Below are positions 9,074 through 18,900 of a DNA stretch of 64,000 nucleotides, piece by piece. The notes beneath the pieces were generated by a model. The model made no database searches and was not told the origin of the DNA. It was given only the letters and a program-made list of their open reading frames with translations. A program made the position numbers and the translations under genes. Origin of the DNA: Spirochaetota bacterium (lineage in GTDB: Bacteria; Spirochaetota; UBA4802; UBA5550); assembly GCA_003246895.1 (NCBI GenBank), contig QKCL01000035.1:1-64000 (forward strand), given 5' to 3'. Positions within the stretch are counted from its first letter, which is position 1, and each line of letters begins with the position of its first letter.

Positions 9074-10225
9074 ATGAGCATAAGAGAAAAAGCGCTTGAA
9101 ATGCACGAAAAGTGGCAGGGTAAAATCGAGACTGTTGCAAAATCAAAGGTAAACTCAAAGGAAGACCTTTCTATTGCCTACACACCTGGTGTAGCGGAGC
9201 CCTGTAAAGAAATCGACAGAGACGTAGAAAATGCCTATAAATACACAATAAAAGCTAATACTGTTGCTGTTGTTTCTGACGGAACTGCTGTACTCGGTCT
9301 TGGCGATATCGGTCCAGAAGCGGCTATGCCTGTTATGGAAGGAAAATGTGTACTTTTTAAAGAATTTGCAAATGTAAACGCCTTCCCTATCTGTCTTGCA
9401 ACAAAGGACACAGAGGAAATCATTAAAACTGTACAGTACCTCGCTCCAACATTCGGCGGAATCAACCTTGAAGATATTGCCGCTCCAAGATGTTTTGAAA
9501 TCGAAAGAAGGCTGAAGGAAACTCTTGACATTCCCGTATTTCACGATGACCAGCATGGTACAGCAATCGTTGTACTTGCGGCAATAATAAATGCTCTTAA
9601 AGTTGTGGGCAAAAAATCTGAAGACTGCAGAGTTGTTATTAACGGTGCAGGATCAGCAGGTATAGCAATCGGAAAACTTCTTATTCAGGAAGGTTTCGGG
9701 AATGTTATCATGGTTGATAAAGCCGGAATTATCTATGAAGGAGCAGAATGGGCAAACTGGGCACAGGCAGAAATCGCCAAGACCACAAACAAGAACAAAG
9801 AACAGGGAACACTTTCTGACGCCCTTAAGGGAGCCGATATTTTTGTCGGTGTTTCCGCTCCGGATATAGTATCACCTGAAATGATCAGCACAATGGCCAA
9901 GGATTCAATAGTTTTCCCAATGGCGAACCCGGTTCCTGAAATCATGCCTGACCTTGCAAAACAGGGAGGAGCAAGAATAGTAGGAACAGGTCGATCTGAC
10001 TATCCAAATCAGGTAAACAACGTACTTGCTTTCCCCGGTATTTTCAAAGGTGCGCTGGAGGGAAGAGCAAAGTCAATTACTGAAGAAATGAAACTTGCAG
10101 CAGCTTACGGAATCGCAAGCATGATTCCTGACAATGAACTTAGCGAGGAAAACATTCTTCCTGCACCTTTTGCAAAGGGTATTGCAGACAAGGTTGCAGC
10201 AGAGATCAAAAAATGCATTAAGTAG
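9074..10225 (+). CDS. NAD(P)-dependent malic enzyme (oxaloacetate-decarboxylating)
   Basis: This enzyme oxidatively decarboxylates malate to pyruvate. The 383-residue form matches the short bacterial class without a phosphotransacetylase tail. The malic N-domain has the catalytic tyrosine in AYTPGVAEPC and the metal-binding segment FHDDQHGTAIV. The NAD(P)-binding domain carries GAGSAGIAIG (about residues 194-203). GGAG lies upstream of the ATG. The gene stands alone between a 264-base leader and a bidirectional terminator. Cofactor preference is not fixed. Confidence 0.94.
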   Translation: MSIREKALEMHEKWQGKIETVAKSKVNSKEDLSIAYTPGVAEPCKEIDRDVENAYKYTIKANTVAVVSDGTAVLGLGDIGPEAAMPVMEGKCVLFKEFANVNAFPICLATKDTEEIIKTVQYLAPTFGGINLEDIAAPRCFEIERRLKETLDIPVFHDDQHGTAIVVLAAIINALKVVGKKSEDCRVVINGAGSAGIAIGKLLIQEGFGNVIMVDKAGIIYEGAEWANWAQAEIAKTTNKNKEQGTLSDALKGADIFVGVSAPDIVSPEMISTMAKDSIVFPMANPVPEIMPDLAKQGGARIVGTGRSDYPNQVNNVLAFPGIFKGALEGRAKSITEEMKLAAAYGIASMIPDNELSEENILPAPFAKGIADKVAAEIKKCIK

Positions 10226-10244
10226 TTTCTATTAAATTGAACAT

Positions 10245-10274
10245 AAAAAAGCCCGGAAAATTCCGGGCTTTTTT
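10245..10274. terminator. Bidirectional intrinsic terminator
   Basis: A perfect stem GCCCGG/CCGGGC, with A-run and T-run on its flanks, lies between the convergent malic enzyme and MFS genes. Confidence 0.9.
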
Positions 10275-11470
10275 TAATCACATCTGTAGATAAACTTGTC
10301 CTTTCTTGAGATTGCAGTAAACGTTACGAGAGCAAAGACAGAAAGGGAAACCGGAATCAACCAGAAAGAAGTAAAATCGGGTTTTGAATTTTTAATTACA
10401 TACAGATCCATTGCAAAACCGGCAGTGATATTGGCAATGAGTGTACCGAACCCGGATGTTACCAGTGAAAATATCTGATGTACCCCTGCCCTGTAATATT
10501 CTTTACAATGACTGTCTATATACACATAAACTGATGTGAAAAAAAACGCATAGGCCAGCCCGTGAAAACCTATACCGGCTAGTATCCCGGCAACTGAATC
10601 CTTGAAAAATATAAAGAAGAAGAATCTCGTAATTTCCGATATAATGCCGAAAATCAGCATATTTTTGAATCCGAACTTTCCAAGAAATAATGACAGGTAG
10701 AGCATGACAATAACTTCGGTAACCTGTCCCACGCTCATTAATGGAAATATTTCAGATTCAGTAAACCCTGACTCCGAGAGAAAAGGAGCCATGCCGAAAT
10801 AATAATATTTATCCACCACTACTATGAGCAGACTGGTGAAGGAAATCATGAAAATTTTTCTGTCCCGGAATACAGTAAAAGCCTCAACCGGAAGAAGGCC
10901 GCCCCTATACCTGTGTCTCTCCAACTTTGAAACAGGCAGAGTCAGGGCATACAGTGACAACACAAACGATGAAACAGAAGAAAGAAGCAATGGAGCTGAC
11001 GAACTGTTTTTTTGAGAACTTATAACATGAAAAATCCCCCATACCACAAAGGCAGCACCTATCCACCCCACAGTTCCCCATAGGCGGATATTTCCGAATC
11101 TGCTCCTGTCTCCTCCATGCTGAAAGGTGATTGAATTTGAAAGCGCAATAGTGGGGCCGATGCATAGTGAATAGAAAAAATAGGCTGCAGCAATTGAATA
11201 AAAACCTGCAGAGTCAAGAAGAAGAAGCATCAGTCCTCCCCCCATAAGATGACAAAGGGCAAACAGCCTCTCGGAGCTGACAATTCTGTCGGCGACAACT
11301 GCTCCGATCATGGGTGAAATAAAGGCCACAGCAGAGGCCAGAGAAAGTATAATGCCCATCTGACCGCCAGTGAGACCTGCATGATTTTTCAGATAAAGAG
11401 TCATGACCGGGACATAGGCTCCAAGTACAAAATACTCACAGAACATCAACAGACTCAGCCGTACTCTCAT
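10274..11470 (-). CDS. MFS transporter, nucleoside:H+ symporter-like
   Basis: The 398-residue inner-membrane protein shows about twelve hydrophobic helices. The N-terminal half (SLLMFCEYFVLGAYVPVMTLYL, split by a short loop from GQMGIILSLAS) and the WGTVGWIGAAF segment resemble the NupG/XapB nucleoside-proton symporter branch of the major facilitator superfamily. Substrate is inferred from this resemblance only; sugar or other nucleobase compounds remain possible. The stop codon overlaps the terminator shared with malic enzyme. gmhB lies 30 bases upstream on the same strand, so co-transcription is likely. Confidence 0.75.
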   Translation of the reverse strand: MRVRLSLLMFCEYFVLGAYVPVMTLYLKNHAGLTGGQMGIILSLASAVAFISPMIGAVVADRIVSSERLFALCHLMGGGLMLLLLDSAGFYSIAAAYFFYSLCIGPTIALSNSITFQHGGDRSRFGNIRLWGTVGWIGAAFVVWGIFHVISSQKNSSSAPLLLSSVSSFVLSLYALTLPVSKLERHRYRGGLLPVEAFTVFRDRKIFMISFTSLLIVVVDKYYYFGMAPFLSESGFTESEIFPLMSVGQVTEVIVMLYLSLFLGKFGFKNMLIFGIISEITRFFFFIFFKDSVAGILAGIGFHGLAYAFFFTSVYVYIDSHCKEYYRAGVHQIFSLVTSGFGTLIANITAGFAMDLYVIKNSKPDFTSFWLIPVSLSVFALVTFTAISRKDKFIYRCD

Positions 11471-11500
11471 GGCCCAAAACCTCTCAAAGTAACAGTATAA

Positions 11501-12040
11501 CTACAATCCCAGTATAATCCCTGCTGCCTCCATGAGGTCATTGGCTATAAAATCAGGCTTGTACGAACTCTCCTCAATCATACGGTAGTGTTTCCTGCCA
11601 TGTCCTGTAAGCAGATAGATTCCTCTACCGCCGGATTTTGACCCCATTTCCGGGTCATGGAGATGATCTCCCACAGAAAAGGAAGCGGCAAGATCAAGGC
11701 CGTAGTTTGCGGAAAGCTCATCAATGAACTGTGTAGAAGGTTTTCTGCAGCTGCAACCGTATTCAGGAGTGTGGGGACAACATTTTGTTTCTGTGATAAT
11801 GACACCATTTTCACTCAGAATAGATGTATATTCGGTTTCAAACTTCAGGTATTCCTCAAAAGAAAACTCCCCCCTGCCGATACCAGACTGATTGGTAATT
11901 ATAAAAATCAGATAATGTTCCTGAAGTTTTTTCAGAGCCTCAATCGAACCGGGGATAAAAACAATATCGTTTACACGGAAAAGATTCCCCACATCTTCAT
12001 TAATTGTTCCATCCCTATCCAGAAATACTGCGGGTTTCAT
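11501..12040 (-). CDS. gmhB: D-glycero-D-manno-heptose 1,7-bisphosphate 7-phosphatase (GmhB-like HAD)
   Basis: This HAD-IIIA phosphatase belongs to the GmhB/HisB-N group. The nucleophile motif FLDRDGTIN gives D8 and D10; TNQSGIGRG is motif II; GDHLHDPEMG provides the late acidic pair. A zinc-binding Cys/His loop (CCPHTPEYGCSCRKP) is characteristic of GmhB. The 179-residue length fits. It removes the 7-phosphate in ADP-heptose biosynthesis for lipopolysaccharide core. Its ATG lies one base after the stop of the upstream small gene (TGAAATG), so they are coupled. Confidence 0.88.
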   Translation of the reverse strand: MKPAVFLDRDGTINEDVGNLFRVNDIVFIPGSIEALKKLQEHYLIFIITNQSGIGRGEFSFEEYLKFETEYTSILSENGVIITETKCCPHTPEYGCSCRKPSTQFIDELSANYGLDLAASFSVGDHLHDPEMGSKSGGRGIYLLTGHGRKHYRMIEESSYKPDFIANDLMEAAGIILGL

Positions 12041-12041
12041 T

Positions 12042-12368
12042 TCAGGCGGAAACTCTTACAAACTCTACCTGAAATGCAGACATTATGTTTTTCAGCATTT
12101 TATATTCAATGAGAGTTTTCATCCTCTGGCTATAGACGAGTATAATCATCCATTTGCCGCTTTTGTTAATATTAACAACATTATCGTTAAAATAGGAGAA
12201 ATCCTCTCCTTCAGACAACTCTTTCAGTTTCAATAAACCATTCTTAATTTCTTCGGAAAAATCGTCCAGCCTGTCCATAACAGGGACAAATCTCTCTGTT
12301 GTAATTTCACTGTGAGCTTCAAACTCAATAATTTTATTGTCAATGAACCCAATAGCTTCTTTAGCCAT
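12042..12368 (-). CDS. Conserved-looking small cytosolic protein, unknown function
   Basis: The 108-residue protein is not recognised. It is rich in charged residues, has no signal peptide or membrane segment, and looks mixed alpha/beta (a helical first half followed by SGKWMIILVYSQRMKTLIEYKM). It is translationally coupled to gmhB by a TGAAATG junction, which supports it being real. Nothing in the sequence gives a biochemical role. Confidence 0.6.
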   Translation of the reverse strand: MAKEAIGFIDNKIIEFEAHSEITTERFVPVMDRLDDFSEEIKNGLLKLKELSEGEDFSYFNDNVVNINKSGKWMIILVYSQRMKTLIEYKMLKNIMSAFQVEFVRVSA

Positions 12369-12443
12369 AATTTATCACCCGTAAAAAAGATTTTAACCAA
12401 ATACTTGAATAATTATAAAATGTGTCAATAAAGTTTCTTTGGT

Positions 12444-12473
12444 AAAAAAAAGCCTTTAAACCATTATAGTTTA
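12444..12473 (-). terminator. Weak candidate terminator after HAMP gene
   Basis: On the minus strand a short AT-rich stem (TAAAC/GTTTA) overlaps the end of the HAMP gene and is followed by GGC and eight T. It would end the astacin-porin-cytochrome-HAMP unit. Confidence 0.3.
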
Positions 12474-12994
12474 TATTTTTCAAGAATTTTCATAACTTCC
12501 GCAATCTTTTCTGAAGAGTTTCCGGAGAATTCATTATTACTTCTGCATATATTTTTCATTTCTGTAATGTCCTGAGATAGCACCCTTTTAAGCTTTTCAA
12601 GCGACTCTGAGATTTCAATAAGCTGGTCCTTTCTTCTTATCCATGCAGAAGTGGAAAGTTTTCTGTCCGCAAGTTCCCTGAGTACCGCGTTAAATCTGTG
12701 AAGGGGGCCGGCAATTCTGTGACTGAGGATGTTCACAAAAAAGAAGAGCATTATAATTGAGATCAAGGTAGAAACGAAGGACAAAGTAACAATAACAGTC
12801 CTGAATTTGGACTTTATCTCCTCCATGGAAAGAAATCTTCTGGATATAGAATCAGCCTCACTCTCTACAAAGATATCCATTACCAGAAAAAACAGCACAA
12901 TAATAAAAGCATAAAAAATTATAAATTTAAGCAGAAACATTAACTGAAATTTTCTGTTAATGAGCAGTTGTTTTCGTTTAATTTTATCCTTCAT
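12464..12994 (-). CDS. HAMP-domain membrane protein without an output domain
   Basis: This 176-residue protein from the preferred start has two transmembrane helices (about residues 18-40 and 67-90) around a short periplasmic loop. A HAMP-like linker follows (NILSHRIAGPLHRFNAVL and the amphipathic helices after it), with a short coiled-coil tail. No kinase, cyclase or chemotaxis output domain follows. The ATG at 12994 overlaps the stop of the upstream tetraheme cytochrome gene (ATGA), so I prefer it to the start at 13021. It may relay a periplasmic redox or ligand signal to a partner; that is inference from gene order. Confidence 0.65.
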   Translation of the reverse strand: MKDKIKRKQLLINRKFQLMFLLKFIIFYAFIIVLFFLVMDIFVESEADSISRRFLSMEEIKSKFRTVIVTLSFVSTLISIIMLFFFVNILSHRIAGPLHRFNAVLRELADRKLSTSAWIRRKDQLIEISESLEKLKRVLSQDITEMKNICRSNNEFSGNSSEKIAEVMKILEKYKL

Positions 12995-13446
12995 CTTTTC
13001 TCCTGATGACACTTCTTGCAAAGTTGTCCATTGCTGTTCATTTCTACCAAAAAAAACGTCTTATATACCTTCTGTCTGTTAAACAATGAGTCAAAGAGGC
13101 TATTTGATCTCCACGGCACACTATCATATCTTTTACTATATATATCGTGACACGTGATACATCCCATTCTCCCCCGGGAAAGCAGTTTGTATTGCCTCCT
13201 GTCTGCCTGACTTACCGCCATTTTAACAGGATGATGTTTTTTCATATCATGACATTTCACACATGACTCAACGCAGCAGATTCCATTTATGAAATTTCTT
13301 TCACTGCCAGGATGGCATTGCTTACACTGTGACCCGTTTTTAACTGCACCATGAATTTCTGCAGGCTCATGGGAAAAAAGAAGAAAACCTGAACAGAGAA
13401 GAAAGATCAAAAAAACTTCAACTGATATGTACGCTCTGCTTTTCAT
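12991..13446 (-). CDS. Periplasmic tetraheme c-type cytochrome
   Basis: Four CxxCH heme-attachment motifs are visible: CKQCH (41-45), CVKCH (62-66), CITCH (96-100) and CKKCH (143-147). An N-terminal hydrophobic segment (about residues 8-25) serves as signal peptide or anchor. A KHHPVK stretch near residues 70-75 supplies extra histidines that could be distal ligands. The 151-residue size and motif spacing fit small multiheme cytochromes of the NapC/NrfB/doubled-CxxCH type, but no exact family is claimed. The start shares a base with the porin stop (TGATG) and the end overlaps the HAMP gene (ATGA). Confidence 0.88.
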   Translation of the reverse strand: MKSRAYISVEVFLIFLLCSGFLLFSHEPAEIHGAVKNGSQCKQCHPGSERNFINGICCVESCVKCHDMKKHHPVKMAVSQADRRQYKLLSRGRMGCITCHDIYSKRYDSVPWRSNSLFDSLFNRQKVYKTFFLVEMNSNGQLCKKCHQEKR

Positions 13447-14621
13447 CAGAATTTTATAACCAGCTGAATATCAGCTTCCCTTTCAGTAAAATATTCATCA
13501 TTGATAAACCGGCTGTCATTACTTTGATTTATACTGTATTCGAACTTGATGTATGAAATATCAGAAATATTTACATTAAGACCCAAAGTAAACCTTTCCA
13601 GTCTGTCTTTCAGTTCGTCATTATCTGCAGCATCGTCATAACCAGCTGTCGTGTCGTTAATTATCTCATAATATCCGTATCTGAAATACAGTACCAGCGG
13701 AATTTCGATAATATGGCTGAAACGGATCCCGCATGTGGCATGCGCACCATTCTCCTCAACTTTCATCACATTCTTTCTTTTCAGATATTCAGACCTTACA
13801 AAAAAATATTTACAGCTGAGAGTAAAGTCAAGGGCAAAGGCTTCTTCAGATTTTGCACCATTGCTGTCTACGTCATAGATATATGAAAAACCTGCCTCAA
13901 ATCTCTTTTCTCTGTCATAGGAGAGGAGATATGGGTTATTCAAGGGAGTAAGTCCGAATCTAAACCCATAGGAATTTCCGCCATAGGATTCTTTCTTGTC
14001 TATTCCCCGTACAACATAGGCAGAAATATTAACAGCCTGAAATCCAGCAAGCAGCCTTATTCCGGTATCACTGTACCCTCCATCCATAATTTTTTCAGTT
14101 GTCAGGGGCGCAGTGAATGTAATTCTTGAAGGAGATTGAAAATACTCCCAGTCATTGCCGAAAGGCACATCGAATTTCCCCACCTGAAGATGTATGCCTC
14201 TTTCAAGGAGGAGATTGCCGCGTGCCGTCACCGTCTGGCCGTATATGGTATAGTCAATAAAACCCGTTTTAAGGGAAGTGTCTTCATTAACAAGGATAGC
14301 TGCCGCAACGTTAAAATTATTATTATACCTGTGGATAAGATCAAGCTCCAGCCCGCCGATCTGAAAAATGTTCGGTTTGTTTTTCTGGTTGGACATATAA
14401 ACATCGAAATATCCGCTTAACTTCAGTCCGGATATTGCCCTGAAGGCATCTTCCAGGTACGCAACCCTTTCACTGAGGGATTCAACCTTCCTTTCAAGTT
14501 CCTCAACTTTTTTCCTGTTTATACTTTCGTTACTCTCAGAAACAGTTTCACTATATAAACCCATGGAAAATAACAGAAAACAGAAAAATATAAAAGCATT
14601 AAACAATTTCATAATATTCAT
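13446..14621 (-). CDS. Outer-membrane porin-like barrel with N-terminal coiled coil
   Basis: After a signal peptide (about residues 1-24, ending GLYSE) comes a heptad-rich helix (RKKVEELERKVESLSERVAY, about 36-58). The remaining 330 residues form a predicted beta-barrel ending in LVIKF. Segments such as GLELDLIHRYNNNFNVAAAI and HLQVGKFDVPFGNDWEY resemble phosphate-selective-porin/carbohydrate-porin barrels, in which GKFxxPFG is a recurring motif. The coiled coil may trimerise or span the periplasm. Its ATG overlaps the protease stop and its stop overlaps the cytochrome start, so the products are probably made together. Confidence 0.72.
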   Translation of the reverse strand: MNIMKLFNAFIFFCFLLFSMGLYSETVSESNESINRKKVEELERKVESLSERVAYLEDAFRAISGLKLSGYFDVYMSNQKNKPNIFQIGGLELDLIHRYNNNFNVAAAILVNEDTSLKTGFIDYTIYGQTVTARGNLLLERGIHLQVGKFDVPFGNDWEYFQSPSRITFTAPLTTEKIMDGGYSDTGIRLLAGFQAVNISAYVVRGIDKKESYGGNSYGFRFGLTPLNNPYLLSYDREKRFEAGFSYIYDVDSNGAKSEEAFALDFTLSCKYFFVRSEYLKRKNVMKVEENGAHATCGIRFSHIIEIPLVLYFRYGYYEIINDTTAGYDDAADNDELKDRLERFTLGLNVNISDISYIKFEYSINQSNDSRFINDEYFTEREADIQLVIKF

Positions 14622-15331
14622 TCACCGGAACGCCTGTAGCTTTCATCAGCAGTACTCACCTGTCTGTACAGAAATTCATAATATCTGACACTGTCTTTGG
14701 GAACACCATAAATATACTGCATCCTGGCTGCATCATTTTCTGTAATAAGACCAGTCCTATCTACAGGTGTTTCCGTTACGGATTCAATTGTTTTTTCTCC
14801 ATTTATCGAAAACGCATATTCGGGATAATGCATAATTGAATGATAATCATAGGGAAAGTCACTCTCGACATAGAGCGGATTATCCCTCTTATCAAACTCT
14901 TCTGCCTCAGAAGAAAGAATATTCTCAAAAAAAACTTTTACATAACTATCCCTGTCCGGACGCTGGTGTTCATGATAAAGGCCGAGGCAGTGTCCCAATT
15001 CATGTATTATATGTTCATACCTGTTTAATGGCGCATCCGCCTTGAAATTCATATAACACTTTGTATTATTTTCACCCACAGTTGATGACCACCCCTGATC
15101 ATATACCCTCCTGATCTCATAGGCGCTGCTTGAGGGTGTGGTCATATAGAAATGAACATCTGCGACACTTTCCCATGCATCCATTGCATTTTCAAGGTCA
15201 GCGATTTCCACATCTGTAAAGTCCCCTTTAAGGTAATAGGGGATCTCTCCTTCACTCCAGGAACTCACAGAAAAATCTATACTGCAGCCGATAAGAAAAA
15301 TAGCGGTCAACGCTGTGATTATCAATTTCAT
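14618..15331 (-). CDS. Astacin-type (M12A) zinc metalloprotease lipoprotein
   Basis: The zinc-binding signature HELGHCLGLYHEHQRPD is complete, with H110, E111, H114 and H120. The Met-turn SIMHY (165-169) with its tyrosine ligand completes the astacin active site. The N-terminus is a lipoprotein signal (LIGC, lipid on C16), so the enzyme is probably anchored in a membrane facing the periplasm or surface. There is no pro-domain of the eukaryotic type. It is the first gene of a tightly overlapped unit with the porin, tetraheme cytochrome and HAMP protein. Substrate unknown. Confidence 0.9.
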   Translation of the reverse strand: MKLIITALTAIFLIGCSIDFSVSSWSEGEIPYYLKGDFTDVEIADLENAMDAWESVADVHFYMTTPSSSAYEIRRVYDQGWSSTVGENNTKCYMNFKADAPLNRYEHIIHELGHCLGLYHEHQRPDRDSYVKVFFENILSSEAEEFDKRDNPLYVESDFPYDYHSIMHYPEYAFSINGEKTIESVTETPVDRTGLITENDAARMQYIYGVPKDSVRYYEFLYRQVSTADESYRRSGE

Positions 15332-15371
15332 AGGGAGAATATAATACTATTGGCTGGAAAAAAAATTGAGA

Positions 15372-15830
15372 TTAAATATTGAGGAATGTTCCCATATTGT
15401 AAAAGGAACCTGATGCCGTATTTATGAGTTTTTCATTCTGATCATAGAGCCTGCCCTGAGCATAGAATACACTCCTGCCGGCATGGTCAATTTCAGCCTT
15501 TCCAATGACAAGATCACCCTCTTTCACAGAGCTTACAAAGCTTGATGCAAATTGTATTGTCACGCAATTATAATTGATGGTCCTGATGGCCATGCCCATT
15601 GCTGTATCAAGAACAGCAAAATAAACAGCGCCGTGGGCAATTCCACGCGGATTGATATGTTTCTCATTTATGCGGCATTTTATCTCTGCGAAACCGGGTC
15701 CCAGGGCTGAGACATAGATTCCCATCTCCTGAAAAAATCTGCATGAAAGATTTGTCTTTATTATGTCCTTAAAGAGATCATCAGGTATTCCCTGATTTTC
15801 AGGAATTATGCTTTTTCCGAAATCATCCAT
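15372..15830 (-). CDS. PaaI-type hotdog thioesterase
   Basis: The 152-residue protein has the hotdog-fold signature HINPRGIAHGAVYFAVLDTAM, with the conserved HG and the acidic Asp of the long helix, as in PaaI/YdiI acyl-CoA thioesterases. It would hydrolyse an aryl- or acyl-CoA; the substrate is not predictable. It lies downstream of cobN on the same strand but across a 144-base gap containing a promoter-like sequence, so it is probably a separate unit and unrelated to corrinoid metabolism. Confidence 0.8.
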   Translation of the reverse strand: MDDFGKSIIPENQGIPDDLFKDIIKTNLSCRFFQEMGIYVSALGPGFAEIKCRINEKHINPRGIAHGAVYFAVLDTAMGMAIRTINYNCVTIQFASSFVSSVKEGDLVIGKAEIDHAGRSVFYAQGRLYDQNEKLINTASGSFYNMGTFLNI

Positions 15831-15835
15831 GAAAA

Positions 15836-15864
15836 TATTGTGAACCGTTAACAGTTCATGTCAA
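15836..15864 (-). promoter_or_regulatory. Promoter with near-perfect palindrome between -35 and -10
   Basis: On the minus strand TTGACA (15864-15859) and a weak ACAATA (15841-15836) are 17 bp apart. The spacer is an 18-bp near-palindrome centred on GTTAAC (TGAAC-GTTAAC-GTTCA, 16 of 18 symmetric, 15841-15858). Transcription from here would begin almost at the thioesterase ATG, implying a leaderless message, or the -10 assignment is wrong. Confidence 0.4.
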
Positions 15865-15974
15865 CAAAATATTTTTTAACGATTTTAATTTATCAAGACC
15901 ATGCACTCCGCAAAACATTACAATAATTCCGAAGCCGAATTCAAAAATATTATGTCAATAAACAGTTAAGAAAG

Positions 15975-18900
15975 CTACTCAATAACATCTTCAATTTCCC
16001 CTTCCATTTCAAGGAATATATTCTGAAGTTCATTTATCCTTTCATCTGAGGTTTCCCACATTCCTCTGGCAGAGGCTTCAAGCAGCTTGCTCACAATATT
16101 CTGCAGGGCATATGGATTAACTTCCTTCATCCATTCGCGCATTTCCGGGTTAAGGGCATATTTTTCAGAAAGCATATCATAGAGAAAGTCATCAACTATC
16201 TCTGCTGTTGCATCCCAGCCGAAGACTATATCTACTATTTTTGAGAGGTCTCCTGCTCCCTTATATCCATGTTTTTTCAATCCATCAATATATTTGGGAT
16301 TGAATATCTTTGCCCTGAAAAGCTGTTTCGATTCTTCATCAAGAGTTCTGTTTTTTACGTGTGAGGGATCACTGGAATCTCCATATACAGAAAAAGGAAA
16401 TTCGCCCTTAACAGTTTTTACTGCAGAAATGAGTCCGCCGTAATAATTGTAATAATCGGTACACGAAAACATATCGTATTCCCTTGAATCATTGTTCTGG
16501 ACAGTTGCATCTGTTCTGGAAAGAAGATTTTTAAATGCACCTGTTTTCAACGCTCCATACTCTCCATTTTTATAACCGTATGAAGACCAGTTAATAAACA
16601 TATTGCCGAGTTCGAAACTGTCGTTCCAGACACTGCACTCAACCAGTTCCTTGACACCTGCCCCGTATGTTCCCGGAGGTGAACTGAACACACGGAATGT
16701 GGCCTCATTCATTGCCTCATCCTGAGACATGCCGCTGACTGTGTATTTTTGAATATCGGAATATACATTCTGTTTGAGAATATTGCTTTCAGGAGGTTCA
16801 TCCAGAGCCACAACCATGGCCACGGCATCGTTCATCAAATCCATGAGATTGGGGAAAGCATCCCTGAAGGAACCGGAAGCGCGTGTCATTACATCATACC
16901 TGGGCCTCTTCAATTCCTCAAGAGGTATTATCTCCAGATCAGTCACTTTGCCTACGCTGTCCCATACAGGTTTTACTCCCAGAAGGTAAAGAATCTCCGC
17001 CAGAGTCTCCCCCTTTGACCTCATGACAGAGGTGCTGGTCATAAAAAAAGCAACAGTTCTAAGTTCAGAGCCTGTTTCTCCTTCGTACTTCTCTATTAGA
17101 CTGTCTCCGAGTTTAACACCGGTATCCCAGGCGACCTTGGTCGGAATTTTAGACGGATCGACCGAATAGAAATTCTTACCCGTTGGCAGGATATCCGCCT
17201 CTCCCCGGGTTGGGGCACCCGAAGGGCCGGGCTCAACATATTTACCATCCAGTGCAGCAAGAGTTGAATCAATCTCCTCCCTTGTTCTTAAAATATTCGA
17301 GTAAAGCCTAGAGCATATATATTCCATAGATTTTTTTATTGCCGGAATGTCTCTGCCAAAAAATTCATTTATAATTTCAGGAATTGAGCCTGCATCAAAA
17401 TTTTTATCAGACAGTGCCTGTACAATACTCACGCATTTTTCATGTGCAAGTGAAATGATCTGCCCGCCGGTTTTCCGCTTATAATGGGACAGAATCTTCC
17501 CTTTATTCTCAATTAATTCATCATAGTCATAGCCCATTGCATAAATTACAGACTCCCTCAACGAAGGAGCTTCGTCATTGTCTATGCGTGTCAGCTGAAC
17601 AATGAACTCCACAAGTTTGCTGCCCTCAGGATGTTCACCGATTGTATGAAGGCCGTCACTGATCATTGTATCAGAGATATCCTCAAGATACCCGTGTATC
17701 TTTTCAACAGAGGACACAAGGTTTTTCTGAAAAATATCCTGAGTCAAATTCATATCCTTGTCCAGATTCGCTTTTACAACGGCTTCCCATATCTGCTCAC
17801 CGGCAGTTCCCATTTGTGTCTGATTATTAAATTTGGCATCATAATAATTCTTTATGGTATTTTCAAGATCGGTCAGTTCATCATATAGTTTGGAATTTGT
17901 CATTGGAGGAGTTAAATGGTCAATGATGCAGCAGTAGCTTCTACGCTTTGCCTGCATACCCTCGCCCGGATTGCTGATTATGTAATAATAGATATTCGGC
18001 AGATCCATTATGGAAAGATCGGGATAGCATTCCTCACTGAGTCCAAGGGCTTTCCCAGGAAGCCATTCGAGGGAGCCGTGTGTTCCAACATGAATCACAG
18101 CATCGGCTCTGAATATATTTTTTATCCATCTGTACTTTGCCAGATAATGATGTGTAGGGCACAGATCCGTATCATGCATTAACTCATCGAGTTTTTCCAT
18201 TTCCCCTCTGGGAGGCTGCATCGTTATAAAGAGATTCCCGTTATGGACACCTGCAAAATTCAGAGTATCGTCATGGACAAAAACCTCTCCCGGCATCTGC
18301 CCCCAATGTTTAACCATATGTTCCCGTACTTCATAGGGGAGTTTTTCATGCCAGGGTATATAAACTTCCCTTTCTGCCCAGGCTTCAGACTTTTCAGCCA
18401 TAGTTTCGGGAATTACATATCTCTTGTCATATGTCATCCTTGACAGCATATCACTTGAAAGGGCATCACCGTTTTCATATGTTCTGTCAACATTATAGCC
18501 CTCTTCTTTCAGCCGGTCAATGAGATTCTTTATACTTGCGAATGAATCCAGGCCCATTGCACATCCGATTCTGTCATTCCTCGGCGGATAATGATGAAAG
18601 ATAATCGCTACTTTCTTGTCTTTATTTTTCTTCTTCGAAAGCCGGATCCAGTTTAAGGAGAAAGAAACAAGTTTTTCAATCCTTTCAGGCATACCCACAT
18701 TTCTGGAAATCAAAGCTCCGGAATTTTTATCAATAATGTCTGATTCTCTGGTTCCTGTGTTCATATTGATAATGACACCGTCAAATTCAGGCAGGGCAGC
18801 CGAAGCCATTACATCAATTACAGTTACTCCCTGTTCGCTCTCTTTCCATTCTTCGTAGCTGTTGCGCCCGTTCATTACCTGTAGAACAGGAACACCGAGA

